A DNA stretch of 64,000 nt from RYN-230 sp963717125. Its GTDB lineage: Bacteria > Actinomycetota > Actinomycetes > Streptosporangiales > Streptosporangiaceae. Below the pieces are notes generated by a model, which was not told where the DNA came from, searched no databases, and saw only the letters and a program-made list of their open reading frames with translations. Every line of letters begins with the position of its first letter. Position 1 is the stretch's first letter. The DNA is taken from assembly GCA_963717125.1 (NCBI GenBank), contig CAVQVG010000017.1, forward strand, positions 669,523 through 733,522. Direction: 5' to 3'. Position numbers and translations under genes: made by a program. Below are positions 52,811-62,212 of the stretch, piece after piece.

Positions 52811-55800
52811 CGGCGAGCGGGAAGCTGGACCGGGCGGCGCTGCCCGCCCCCGGCACCACCCGCCCGGAGCTGGCCAGCCGGTACGTCGCCCCGGCCACCC
52901 CCGCCGAGGAACTGCTCGCCGGGATCTGGGCGCAGGTCCTCGGCATCACCCGGGTCGGGGCCACCGATAGTTTCTTCGACCTCGGCGGCCACTCGCTGCT
53001 GGCCACCCAGGTCATCTCCCGGATCCGGGTCGTGTTCGGGGCCGAGATCCCCCTCGCCGACCTGTTCGACCACCCGACAGTCCAGGCCCTGGCCGCGGTG
53101 ATCGAGGGGACAGCGCCGGGGGTGGCGGCGCCGGCGGTCACGCCCGCGGGCCGCGGCCAGCGGTTGCCGTTGTCGTTCGCGCAGCAGCGGCTGTGGTTCC
53201 TGGACCAGCTCGAACCCGGGTCGGTGGAGTACAACATCCCCATCACGCTGCGGTTGCGGGGCAGCCTCAACGTCGCCGTACTGGGGCGCGCCCTGGACGA
53301 GTTGATCGAGCGCCATGAGGTGCTGCGGACCAGGCTGATCACCGACGACGGCGCGGCCCATCAGGTGATCGACCCTCCTTGCGGGCTCGGCTTGGCCGTA
53401 CTTGACCTGGCGGGTCAGCCGGAAGCACTCCATCAAGCCGTGGCTTTGGCCATGGCTGACGCCACGATGCCATTCCGCATCAGCACGGATCGGCTGATCC
53501 GGGGGCGGCTGATCCGGCTGGCTGCGGACGACCATGTCCTATGCCTGGTGTTGCACCACATCATCTCCGACGAATGGTCGGTTGGGGTGCTGCGCAGGGA
53601 CCTATCGGCGTTGTACGAGGCATTCGGTGCGGGGCGCCCATCCCCGCTGTCGCCGCTGCCGGTGCAGTACGCCGACTTCGCGGTATGGCAGCGCGAGTGG
53701 CTTCAGGGTGAGGTGCTGGACCGGCAGCTGGAGTACTGGCGGAATTGCCTCGCCGGGGCAGCGATCCTGGAACTGTCCGCCGACCGCCCGCGGCCGCCGG
53801 TACGGACCTCGGCCGGCGCGTTGGTCAACTTTACCGTGCCAGCGCAGACGATGGCCGGTCTGGGCAGGATGAGCCAGGACGCCGGAGCGACCATGTTCAT
53901 GATCCTGTTGTCCGCGTTCAGCGTCCTGCTCGGCCGGTACGCGGGTCAGGACGACGTGGTGGTAGGGACCCCGATCGCCAACCGGAACCGGGTCGAGACC
54001 GAGGACCTGATCGGGTTTTTCGTCAACACCCTGGTCATGCGCACCGACCTGTCCGGCGATCCGGCGTTCACCGAGCTCGTGGCCCGCGTCCGCGAGACGG
54101 CCCTGGGCGCGCACGCACACCAGGATCTGCCGTTCGAGCAGCTCGTCGATGCCCTGCAACCGCAGCGGGACCGGAGCCGGACTCCGCTCTTCCAGGTTTT
54201 CTTCGACCATCTCGGGGTCGCCGGCGGATCCCGTAGCGGGCCTTTGAGCGGGGAGCTGGCCGAGGAGGAACTTGCTCTGCCGCACACCACCGCCAAGTTC
54301 GATCTGACGCTATTCACGTACACCGTGGCGGAGAGGACGCGCGGAACCCTGGAGTACAGCACCGATCTGTTCGATCGGTCGACCATCGAGCGGCTGGCCA
54401 AGCATTTCGTGGAGCTGCTCGACGCAGTCGCGTCCGCGCCGCACCGACCGCTGTCGGAGCTTTCGGGGCTGAGTACGGCCGAACGCGACCGGGTGCTGGT
54501 GGAGTGGAATGACACGGCGGTGCCGCTGCCTGTGGCCGGTGGGGTCCACGAGCTGATCACCGCCCGGGCAGCCGCCATCCCGGACGCTGTTGCGGTGGTA
54601 TGTGCCGGGGAGTTGCTGAGCTACGCCGAGCTAAACGCACGGGCCAACCGGCTCGCATACCTTCTGCGGGCCATGGGCGTACGGGCGGAGACCGTGGTCG
54701 GGGTGTGCTTGGAGCGGGGCCTCGACCTTGTCGTGGCGCTTTTGGCGATCTGGAAGGCCGGCAGCGTGTACCTGCCGCTGGATCCTGGCCACCCGGCTGA
54801 ACGGCTCACGGCCCTGGTCTGTGACAGTGGCGCATCAGTGGTGATCGGCGGTTTCGGTGAGACCGTGGACGGCGTAACGGTCTTGCGGTTGGACGAGCGT
54901 GACACGGTGGCGATGCTCGGGTCGGTGCCTGCTGCGGATCCGGATGTGGCGACCAATACGGATCAGCTCGCGTATTTGATCTACACGTCCGGTTCGACTG
55001 GACGGCCCAAGGGCGTGCTGGCTGGCCACCGGGGGCTGGTGAACCGGATCGAGTGGATGCAGCAGCGGTACCAGCTGGCGCCTGGCGAGCGGGTCTTGCA
55101 TAAGACACCAGTGACCTTTGACGTCTCCTTGTGGGAGTTGCTGTGGCCGCTGACCGTCGGGGGCTGCCTGGTGGTGGCCGAGCCCGGGCGGCACGGTGAT
55201 CTGGATTACCTGGTCGGCCTCGTCGAGGACCTAGGGATCAACGTCATGCATTTCGTTCCGTCGCTGTTCCGCCAGTTCGCTCGGCACGAGTGGGCCGCCT
55301 CAATGCGGGATCTACGGCTGGTGGTGTGCAGCGGGGAAGCGCTCACTGGCGGTGACGTGGCCCGGTTCTACACGCGGCACTCTGCCGCAGCGGTCGAGAA
55401 CCTTTACGGACCCACCGAAGCGTCCATCGATGTGTCGTACTGGCCATGTGAGCGGCCCGGCGGGGCGGCCGTGCCGATTGGGCGGCCGATCGCCAATACC
55501 CGCTTGTACGTCCTCGATCGATCGCTGCGGCCGGTCCCGCTCGGGGTGGCGGGCGAGTTGTTCATCGGCGGAATTGGCCTAGCCCGTGGTTACCAAGGGC
55601 TGCCAGAGCTTACCGCCGAACGGTTCGTGGCCGACCCGTTCGTGGGCGATGGGTCACGGCTGTACCGTACCGGGGACCGGACTAGGTGGCGGCCCGATGG
55701 GCGGCTGGACTTCCTGGGCCGCCTCGACCATCAGGTGAAGGTGCGCGGCTACCGGATCGAGCCAGGCGAAATCGAAGCCGCGTTGACCGCCCACCGTCAG

Positions 55801-57774
55801 GTTACGGAGGCCGTAGTCCTGGCCCGCGCCCAGGAAGGGGGCTCGGACCAGCGGCTCGTCGCCTACATCACCCCCGCCGACCTGGAACAGGGTTCGCCGT
55901 CCAGCAACGACTTGCGAGTTCTGCTGCGTCGGACACTGCCTGAGTACATGGTCCCGGCCATTTTCGTGGAACTGGCGGCCCTGCCGCTGAGCGCCAACGG
56001 AAAGATCGACCGGGCGGCGCTGCCATCTCCGGACGGTGTCCATGCGGATCCGGGGAAGTTGATCGTACCTCGCACACCCGACGAAGAACTTCTCGCTGCC
56101 ATCTGGGCTGAAGTTCTCGGCTTGCACCAGGTCGGCGTCACTGACAACTTCTTTGAGCTGGGCGGCGACTCGATCGTCAGCATCCGTGTGGTGTCGCGCG
56201 CCCGCCAAGGTGGGCTGAATCTGACGCCGGCGCAGCTGTTCGAGCATCAGACCATCGCGGAACTGGCCGTGTCCGCCGGCCACCAACGAGGTCCAGTTCA
56301 GGCTGAGCAAGGACTGGTGACCGGCGAGGTTCCGCTCACGCCGATCCAGCACATGTTCGTCGCACGTGACCTGCCTGAACCTGGCCACTACAATCAGTCC
56401 CGGCTGCTCGAGGCACGCTGGCGAGTCGATCCGGAGCCCTTGGGGGCGGCGCTCGCCGCCCTGCTGGAGCAGCACGATGCGCTGCGTCTGCGCCTTACCG
56501 GTCTCGGCGGTGACAGCGATGGTGCGCGTCTGTGCTGCGCCGCAGCCGAGCAGGCGGAGGTGCTCTCCGAACTCGATCTGACCGGGCTGAGTGAACAGGC
56601 CGAGCGGGACGCGCTGGCGGTGGCAGCCACCAGTGCGCAAACCGGCCTCGACCTCGAACATGGACCACTGATCCGGGCCGTTCTTTTCGACCGTGGTGAC
56701 CGTGGCCAGTGGCTGTTCATGACGATTCACCACCTTGCGGTGGACGCGGTGTCATGGCAGATCCTGCTCGAGGACCTGATGATCGCGTACGGCCAGGCCG
56801 AAAGCCGGTTGCCGGTGCGACTGCCCGCCAAGACGACATCGTTCAAACGGTGGTCGCAGCGGTTGGCCGAGCTGGCCACCTCAGCCGACGTGGTGGCCGA
56901 GGCCGATTTCTGGCTGCCGGCAACGAGCTCCGCCCTGGTCCCTCGCGATCATCCAGATGGAGTGAACGATCTCAGCTCGGCGCGGGTGCTGCGAAGTGAG
57001 CTGTCCGCTGAGCAGACCGACCGGTTGCTGCGCGCGGTGCCGGCCGCGTACGGGACACATATCAATGATGCGCTCCTGACGGCCCTGGCCGTGGTGGTCA
57101 GGGAATGGGCCGGTGGCCCCACGATCACGATCGACCTCGAAGGTCACGGCCGTGAAGACCTCGGGCAGGACTTCGATGTCTCACGTACCGTGGGCTGGTT
57201 CACGACGATCTTCCCCGTAACAGTCACATTCGACGCATACCCCAGTGATCTGGGTGCCGCGCTCAGGCAGACCAAGGAACGGTTGCGGCAGGTACCGCGC
57301 AGGGGCCTCAGCTATGGTGTGCTGCGCTACCTCGCAACGGAAGAGGTCAGCCGGGCGCTGAATACCGTGCCGGCGGAGATCAGCCTGAACTATCTGGGAC
57401 AGACCGGCCGAGGCAACCCTGGCACAGAGCTGTTCCGGGTAATGCCGCAGTCGCTTGGCCCTGACCGCGCTCTATCGGGGAGGCGGGCTCATCTCGTCGA
57501 TCTCGATGGGCGGGTCGCCAGCGATCGGCTAGAGCTGGCTTGGACGTACTCCGATCAAGTGCACGAGCACTCGACGATCGAGCGGCTGGCGCGGCGCTAC
57601 GCCGAGATCCTCGGCGAACTGATCGAGCACTGCTGCAGCCCCGGCGTCGGCGGGTACACGCCCTCGGACTTCCCGTTGGCGCGCCTCGACCAGCACACCC
57701 TCGACGTCATTCAGCAACGCCTTGGCTCACCGGCTCCAGCGGGCGAGAGCGCCGACTCCGGAGGTCGATCATGA
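52732..57774 (+). CDS. NRPS1, C-terminal part: A3 end-T3-C4-A4-T4-E
   Basis: Continuation of NRPS1 in the shifted frame; its apparent start lies inside the A3 domain (RAFVGRRLPGFMVPAVF), so it is not an independent gene. T3 at about 52990 (GGHSLL), C4 (53160-54470, HHIISDE), A4 (54500-56040), T4 at about 56165 with GGDSI, the form that precedes epimerases, and an epimerisation domain (56330-57700) with HHLAVDAVSW and NYLGQTG. The A4 pocket reads DVWHVSLIDK, a Ser code, so module 4 should deliver D-Ser. The stop overlaps the NRPS2 start (ATGA). Confidence 0.92.
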   Translation: MRAFVGRRLPGFMVPAVFTELAALPLTASGKLDRAALPAPGTTRPELASRYVAPATPAEELLAGIWAQVLGITRVGATDSFFDLGGHSLLATQVISRIRVVFGAEIPLADLFDHPTVQALAAVIEGTAPGVAAPAVTPAGRGQRLPLSFAQQRLWFLDQLEPGSVEYNIPITLRLRGSLNVAVLGRALDELIERHEVLRTRLITDDGAAHQVIDPPCGLGLAVLDLAGQPEALHQAVALAMADATMPFRISTDRLIRGRLIRLAADDHVLCLVLHHIISDEWSVGVLRRDLSALYEAFGAGRPSPLSPLPVQYADFAVWQREWLQGEVLDRQLEYWRNCLAGAAILELSADRPRPPVRTSAGALVNFTVPAQTMAGLGRMSQDAGATMFMILLSAFSVLLGRYAGQDDVVVGTPIANRNRVETEDLIGFFVNTLVMRTDLSGDPAFTELVARVRETALGAHAHQDLPFEQLVDALQPQRDRSRTPLFQVFFDHLGVAGGSRSGPLSGELAEEELALPHTTAKFDLTLFTYTVAERTRGTLEYSTDLFDRSTIERLAKHFVELLDAVASAPHRPLSELSGLSTAERDRVLVEWNDTAVPLPVAGGVHELITARAAAIPDAVAVVCAGELLSYAELNARANRLAYLLRAMGVRAETVVGVCLERGLDLVVALLAIWKAGSVYLPLDPGHPAERLTALVCDSGASVVIGGFGETVDGVTVLRLDERDTVAMLGSVPAADPDVATNTDQLAYLIYTSGSTGRPKGVLAGHRGLVNRIEWMQQRYQLAPGERVLHKTPVTFDVSLWELLWPLTVGGCLVVAEPGRHGDLDYLVGLVEDLGINVMHFVPSLFRQFARHEWAASMRDLRLVVCSGEALTGGDVARFYTRHSAAAVENLYGPTEASIDVSYWPCERPGGAAVPIGRPIANTRLYVLDRSLRPVPLGVAGELFIGGIGLARGYQGLPELTAERFVADPFVGDGSRLYRTGDRTRWRPDGRLDFLGRLDHQVKVRGYRIEPGEIEAALTAHRQVTEAVVLARAQEGGSDQRLVAYITPADLEQGSPSSNDLRVLLRRTLPEYMVPAIFVELAALPLSANGKIDRAALPSPDGVHADPGKLIVPRTPDEELLAAIWAEVLGLHQVGVTDNFFELGGDSIVSIRVVSRARQGGLNLTPAQLFEHQTIAELAVSAGHQRGPVQAEQGLVTGEVPLTPIQHMFVARDLPEPGHYNQSRLLEARWRVDPEPLGAALAALLEQHDALRLRLTGLGGDSDGARLCCAAAEQAEVLSELDLTGLSEQAERDALAVAATSAQTGLDLEHGPLIRAVLFDRGDRGQWLFMTIHHLAVDAVSWQILLEDLMIAYGQAESRLPVRLPAKTTSFKRWSQRLAELATSADVVAEADFWLPATSSALVPRDHPDGVNDLSSARVLRSELSAEQTDRLLRAVPAAYGTHINDALLTALAVVVREWAGGPTITIDLEGHGREDLGQDFDVSRTVGWFTTIFPVTVTFDAYPSDLGAALRQTKERLRQVPRRGLSYGVLRYLATEEVSRALNTVPAEISLNYLGQTGRGNPGTELFRVMPQSLGPDRALSGRRAHLVDLDGRVASDRLELAWTYSDQVHEHSTIERLARRYAEILGELIEHCCSPGVGGYTPSDFPLARLDQHTLDVIQQRLGSPAPAGESADSGGRS

Positions 57775-60700
57775 CGACATTCGATCTGGCGGCCGACGCG
57801 CAGGGCCGTGCCATCGAGGATGTTTACCCGTTGACGGCGTTGCAGGAGGGGATGTTGTTCCATTCCCGGCTGGCGCCGGGGTCGGGTGTGTATTGGGTGC
57901 AGAACGGGTTGCTGCTGGATGGTGAGCTGGATCTGGCGGCGTTGCGGCGGGCGTGGGAGCTGGTGTTTTCCCGGCATGCGGTGCTGCGCAGCACGGTGGT
58001 GTGGGATGGGGTGCCTGGGCCGCTGTCGGTGGTGTCGCGGTCGGTGCCGTTGCCGTGGCAGGTGCTGGACTGGTCGGGGGTGGATGAGGGGGGGCAGCGG
58101 GAGGCGGTTGCTGGGTATATGGCGGCTGACCGGGCCCGGGGTGCTGATTTCAGCCAGCCGACTTTGGTGCGGATCGCGCTGATGCGGCTGGGTGGTGGGC
58201 GTCATCAGCTGGTGTGGAGTTATCACCATCTGCTGCTGGATGGGTGGAGTGTCCCGATTGTGCTGGGTGAGCTTATCGAGGCTTACCACTGCTACCGGGC
58301 GGGGGAACAGCCGCCGCATCACGTGCACCGGCCGTTCCGTGATTTTGTGGCCTGGGTGAGCGGGCAGGACGTGGCGCGGGCCAGCGGGTACTGGCGGGAG
58401 CGGCTGGCTGGGGTCACCGCGGCGACGTCGCTGGGGGTCGATAGTGGCACTGGGCGGCAGGGGCATCATCGTCATCGGGTGCGGCTGCCGGCGGCGGCCA
58501 CCGCTGCGCTCGGGGAGTTCGCGCGGCGTCACCGGCTGACGCTGAACACGGTGGTGCAGGGGGCGTGGGCGGTGTTGCTGGGCGTCTACAGCGGGAGCAG
58601 TGACGTGGTGTTCGGGGTGACCACGTCCGGGCGTGGTGATCAGGTCGATGGGATGGAGTCCATGGTCGGGCTGCTGATCAACACCACTCCTGCCCGGGTC
58701 CGCGTCGATCCGGGCCAGCCGGTGGCCGGGTGGCTGCGGGGGCTGCAGAAAGAACAGGTCCGGGCGCGCCGGTTCGAGCACACTCCGCTGGTGGACATCC
58801 AGGCCGCCAGCGCCGTCCCGGCTGGCCAGCCGTTGTTCTCCAGTTTGTTCGTGTTCGAGAACTTCCCGGATGAGGCGCTGGAGGGGGGGCAGGGCGGGGC
58901 CGCTGCGGCTGGTCTGCGTGTGCGGGACAACTTGTCTCGTGAGCAGCCCAGCTATCCGCTGACGGTGGTGGCTGGGCCTGGGTCTCAGCTCACTATCGGC
59001 CTGCTGTATGACCAGGCCTGGTTTGATGCTGGCTCGATCGGGCGGATGGCTGGGCACCTGGTCACTTTGCTGGCGGCGGTGGCGGCTGATCCGGGGCAGT
59101 GTGTCGGGGAACTGGCGGTGCTGACCGCGGCTGAGCGGGACCAGCTTGTGGATGGCTGGAATGACACGGTGGCGCCGGTGCCGGCGGTGGGCGGGGTGCA
59201 TGAGCTGGTCGCGGCGCGGGCGGCGGTGGGCCCGGACGTGGTGGCGGTGACCTGTGGTGGGGTGTGGCTGACGTATGGGGGGCTGGCGGAGCGGGCGGCC
59301 CGGCTGGCGGGTTACCTGCGGGGGGCGGGGGTGGGCCGCGAGACCATTGTGGGGTTGTGCCTGGAGCGGGGCGCGGGGATGGTGGCGGCGATCTTGGGGG
59401 TGTGGCAGGCCGGGGGTGCGTACCTGCCGCTGGACCCGGATTATCCGGCGGAGCGGCTGGCGTTCATGCTGGCCGACAGCGGCGCGCGGGTGCTGGCGGG
59501 TCACCGTGGGCGCGCGGATGGCCTGGCTGCTGATCTGCCTGCCAGTGTGGAGGTGGTGGTGTGGCTGGATGACCCGGTCGTGGCGGCGGCGGTGGCGGCG
59601 GCGCCGCCCGGGCCGCCGCCGGGCGCGGCGGTGACGGCGGGCCAGCTCGCGTATGTGATGTACACCTCCGGATCCACGGGGCGTCCGAAGGCAGTGGGTG
59701 TCCCGCATGGGAACGTGGCGTGCTTGCTGGGCGCGGCGCAGCAGCGGTTCGGCTTCGGCGCCGCTGATGTGTGGACGTGGTTCCACTCACCTGCGTTCGA
59801 TTTCTCGGTATGGGAGCTGTGGGGGGCGCTGGCGCATGGCGGGCGCGTGGTGGTGGTGCCGGCCGGGGTGTCCCGCTCTCCGGTGGATTTCCTGCGCCTG
59901 CTGGACCGGGAGCGGGTGACGGTCTTGAACCAGACCCCGTCGGCGTTTTACCAGCTGATGCAGGCGGACGCCGAGCACCCTGAGGTGGGCCGCGGGCTAG
60001 TGCTCCGCTCGGTGGTGCTCGGCGGTGAGGCGCTGGATGCGGGGCGGCTGCGGCAATGGTATGAGCGTCATCAAGACAGTGCTGCCGCGCTGGTCAACAT
60101 GTACGGCATCACCGAGACCACCGTGCATGTCAGTTACGCCGCCCTGGGTCCAGGCCCAGGGCGGGGCCCGGCCGGCGGCAGCGTGATCGGCCGCGGGCTA
60201 GCGGGCCTGCGGGTATATGTGCTCGATGGCAGCCTGCATCCAGTGCCGGCCGGGGTGGCCGGGCAGCTGCATGTGGCGGGCAGCCAGCTGGCCCGGGGAT
60301 ACCTGGGGCGGCCGGGGCTGACCGCGGAGCGGTTCGTGGCGTGCCCGTTCGGGCCGCCGGGGGCCCGGATGTACCGCACCGGTGATATGGCCCGGTGGAC
60401 CGCGGCAGGCCAGCTGGAGTTCCTGGGCCGCGCCGATGACCAGGTCAAGATCCGCGGGTTCCGGATCGAGCCCGGCGAGATCGAAGCCGCGGTCCGCGAG
60501 CATCCCGGTGTGGCCCACGCCGCGGTCCTCGCACGAGAGTACCGGCCCGGCGATCAGCGGCTGGTCGCCTGGCTGGTCCCCGCCGACCCAGCCGGCGGCA
60601 TCCCGCCCACTGGTGAGCTGCGGGCGTTCCTGGGGCAGCGGCTGCCGGAGTTCATGATCCCGGCGGTGTTCACCGAGCTCGCCAGCTTGCCGCTGACCGC

Positions 60701-62195
60701 GAACGGGAAACTGGACCGCGCTGCGCTGCCCGCCCCCGACACGGCCCGCCCGGATCTGGCGGGCGGGTATGTGCCGCCCGCCACCCCGGCGGAGGAGCTG
60801 CTGGCCGGGATCTGGGCGCAGGTCCTGGGTGTGAGCCGGGTCGGCGCCGATGACAGTTTCTTCGACCTGGGCGGGCATTCGCTGCTGGCCACCCAGGTCA
60901 TCTCCCGGATCCGGGGCGTGTTCAGGGTCGAGATCCCGCTGGCCGCCCTGTTCGACCAGCCGACGGTGCAGGCCCTGGCCGCGGTGATCGAGAGTTCGGC
61001 GCGGGGGGTGGCGGCGCCGGCGGTCACGCCCGCGGACCGCGGCCAGCGGCCGCCGCTGTCGTTTGGTCAGCAGCGGCTGTGGTTCCTGGACCAGCTCGAA
61101 CCGGGGTCGGCGGAATACGGCATCCCCGTCACGCTGTGGCTGGGCGGGGATCTGGATGTGGCGGCTTTGGGTGCGGCGCTGGGCGCGGTGGTGCGCCGGC
61201 ATGAGGTGCTGCGGACCCGGCTGGTGGCGGGCCCGGACGGGGTGGCGTATCAGGTGATCGGCCCGCCCGCGGGTTTCCCGCTGCCGGTGGCTGACGTCTC
61301 AGGCCAGGAAAACCCGCAGGGCGCGGCGCGGGCGCTGGTGGCGGCGGACGCGGCGGCGCCATTTGACCTGGCCGCCGGGCCGCTGATCCGGGCCGCGCTG
61401 GTCCGGCTGGCTGCTGGTGATCATGTACTGGCGTTGTCGGTGCATCATGTGGTCTTTGATGAGTGGTCGGGGCGGATTTTCCGCCGTGAGCTTGTCGTTT
61501 TGTATGAGGCGTTCCGGCGGGGGGAGCCGGATCCGCTGCCGCCGCTGGTGGTGCAGTACGCCGATTTCGCGGTGTGGCAGCGGCGGTGGCTGGCCGGGGA
61601 GGTGCTGGAGGGCCAGCTGGCGTACTGGCGTGGCCGGCTGGCCGGGGCGCCGGTGCTGGAGCTGCCCGCTGACCGGCCCCGCCCGCCGGTGCGGTCCACC
61701 GCAGGCGCGGTGGCACAGTTCAGCGTCGCGGCGGAGACCGCGGCGGGGTTGCGAGCGGTGGCCCGTGAGGGCGGCGCGACGATGTTCATGACGCTGCTCG
61801 CGGCGTATGCGGTGCTTTTGGGCCGTTACAGCGGCCAGGACGACGTGGTGGTGGGCACCGCGGTCGCGAACCGCAACCGGGCCGAGACGGAGGACCTGAT
61901 CGGGTTTTTCGTCAACACCCTGGTGATGCGGGCTGACCTGTCGGGCGACCCGGAGTTCACCGGGCTGCTCGGCCGGGTCCGCGAGGTGGCGCTGGGCGCC
62001 TACGCGCATCAGGACCTGCCGTTCGAGCAGCTGGTCAACGCGCTGGTCAGTGACCGGGACCGGTCCCGCACCCCACTGTTCCAGACATCCTTCCGCTATG
62101 CCGCCGAGGACCCTGGCGATGGCGAAAGCGATGGGAGACCGGATGCCTTGCGGGCGAGGTCGGTCGGCGGATATGCGGGCTGGGACGACGGGTAG
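57771..62195 (+). CDS. NRPS2, first part: C5-A5-T5-C6
   Basis: Starts at ATG 57771 with GGAGG about 10 bases upstream and is coupled to NRPS1. C5 (57820-59130) has HHLLLDGW and the LQEGMLFHS start, the type that accepts a D-configured donor, matching the epimerase at the end of NRPS1. A5 (59180-60740) has pocket residues DFWNVGMVHK, a clear Thr code. T5 is at about 60880 (GGHSLL). C6 (61040 on, HHVVFDEW) has the L-donor type. The frame ends falsely at 62195 because one G is missing in GACGACGGGTAG (about 62190); restoring it continues into VARFDLSVLL. Confidence 0.92.
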   Translation: MTTFDLAADAQGRAIEDVYPLTALQEGMLFHSRLAPGSGVYWVQNGLLLDGELDLAALRRAWELVFSRHAVLRSTVVWDGVPGPLSVVSRSVPLPWQVLDWSGVDEGGQREAVAGYMAADRARGADFSQPTLVRIALMRLGGGRHQLVWSYHHLLLDGWSVPIVLGELIEAYHCYRAGEQPPHHVHRPFRDFVAWVSGQDVARASGYWRERLAGVTAATSLGVDSGTGRQGHHRHRVRLPAAATAALGEFARRHRLTLNTVVQGAWAVLLGVYSGSSDVVFGVTTSGRGDQVDGMESMVGLLINTTPARVRVDPGQPVAGWLRGLQKEQVRARRFEHTPLVDIQAASAVPAGQPLFSSLFVFENFPDEALEGGQGGAAAAGLRVRDNLSREQPSYPLTVVAGPGSQLTIGLLYDQAWFDAGSIGRMAGHLVTLLAAVAADPGQCVGELAVLTAAERDQLVDGWNDTVAPVPAVGGVHELVAARAAVGPDVVAVTCGGVWLTYGGLAERAARLAGYLRGAGVGRETIVGLCLERGAGMVAAILGVWQAGGAYLPLDPDYPAERLAFMLADSGARVLAGHRGRADGLAADLPASVEVVVWLDDPVVAAAVAAAPPGPPPGAAVTAGQLAYVMYTSGSTGRPKAVGVPHGNVACLLGAAQQRFGFGAADVWTWFHSPAFDFSVWELWGALAHGGRVVVVPAGVSRSPVDFLRLLDRERVTVLNQTPSAFYQLMQADAEHPEVGRGLVLRSVVLGGEALDAGRLRQWYERHQDSAAALVNMYGITETTVHVSYAALGPGPGRGPAGGSVIGRGLAGLRVYVLDGSLHPVPAGVAGQLHVAGSQLARGYLGRPGLTAERFVACPFGPPGARMYRTGDMARWTAAGQLEFLGRADDQVKIRGFRIEPGEIEAAVREHPGVAHAAVLAREYRPGDQRLVAWLVPADPAGGIPPTGELRAFLGQRLPEFMIPAVFTELASLPLTANGKLDRAALPAPDTARPDLAGGYVPPATPAEELLAGIWAQVLGVSRVGADDSFFDLGGHSLLATQVISRIRGVFRVEIPLAALFDQPTVQALAAVIESSARGVAAPAVTPADRGQRPPLSFGQQRLWFLDQLEPGSAEYGIPVTLWLGGDLDVAALGAALGAVVRRHEVLRTRLVAGPDGVAYQVIGPPAGFPLPVADVSGQENPQGAARALVAADAAAPFDLAAGPLIRAALVRLAAGDHVLALSVHHVVFDEWSGRIFRRELVVLYEAFRRGEPDPLPPLVVQYADFAVWQRRWLAGEVLEGQLAYWRGRLAGAPVLELPADRPRPPVRSTAGAVAQFSVAAETAAGLRAVAREGGATMFMTLLAAYAVLLGRYSGQDDVVVGTAVANRNRAETEDLIGFFVNTLVMRADLSGDPEFTGLLGRVREVALGAYAHQDLPFEQLVNALVSDRDRSRTPLFQTSFRYAAEDPGDGESDGRPDALRARSVGGYAGWDDG

Positions 62196-62212
62196 CGAGG
62201 TTTGATCTGTCG

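Noticed and set aside
57711..59786. 691-codon open frame on the minus strand
   Set aside because: It lies fully antisense to NRPS2; its Arg/His/Pro-rich translation has no domain and is caused by strong G/C bias in third positions of the NRPS gene.
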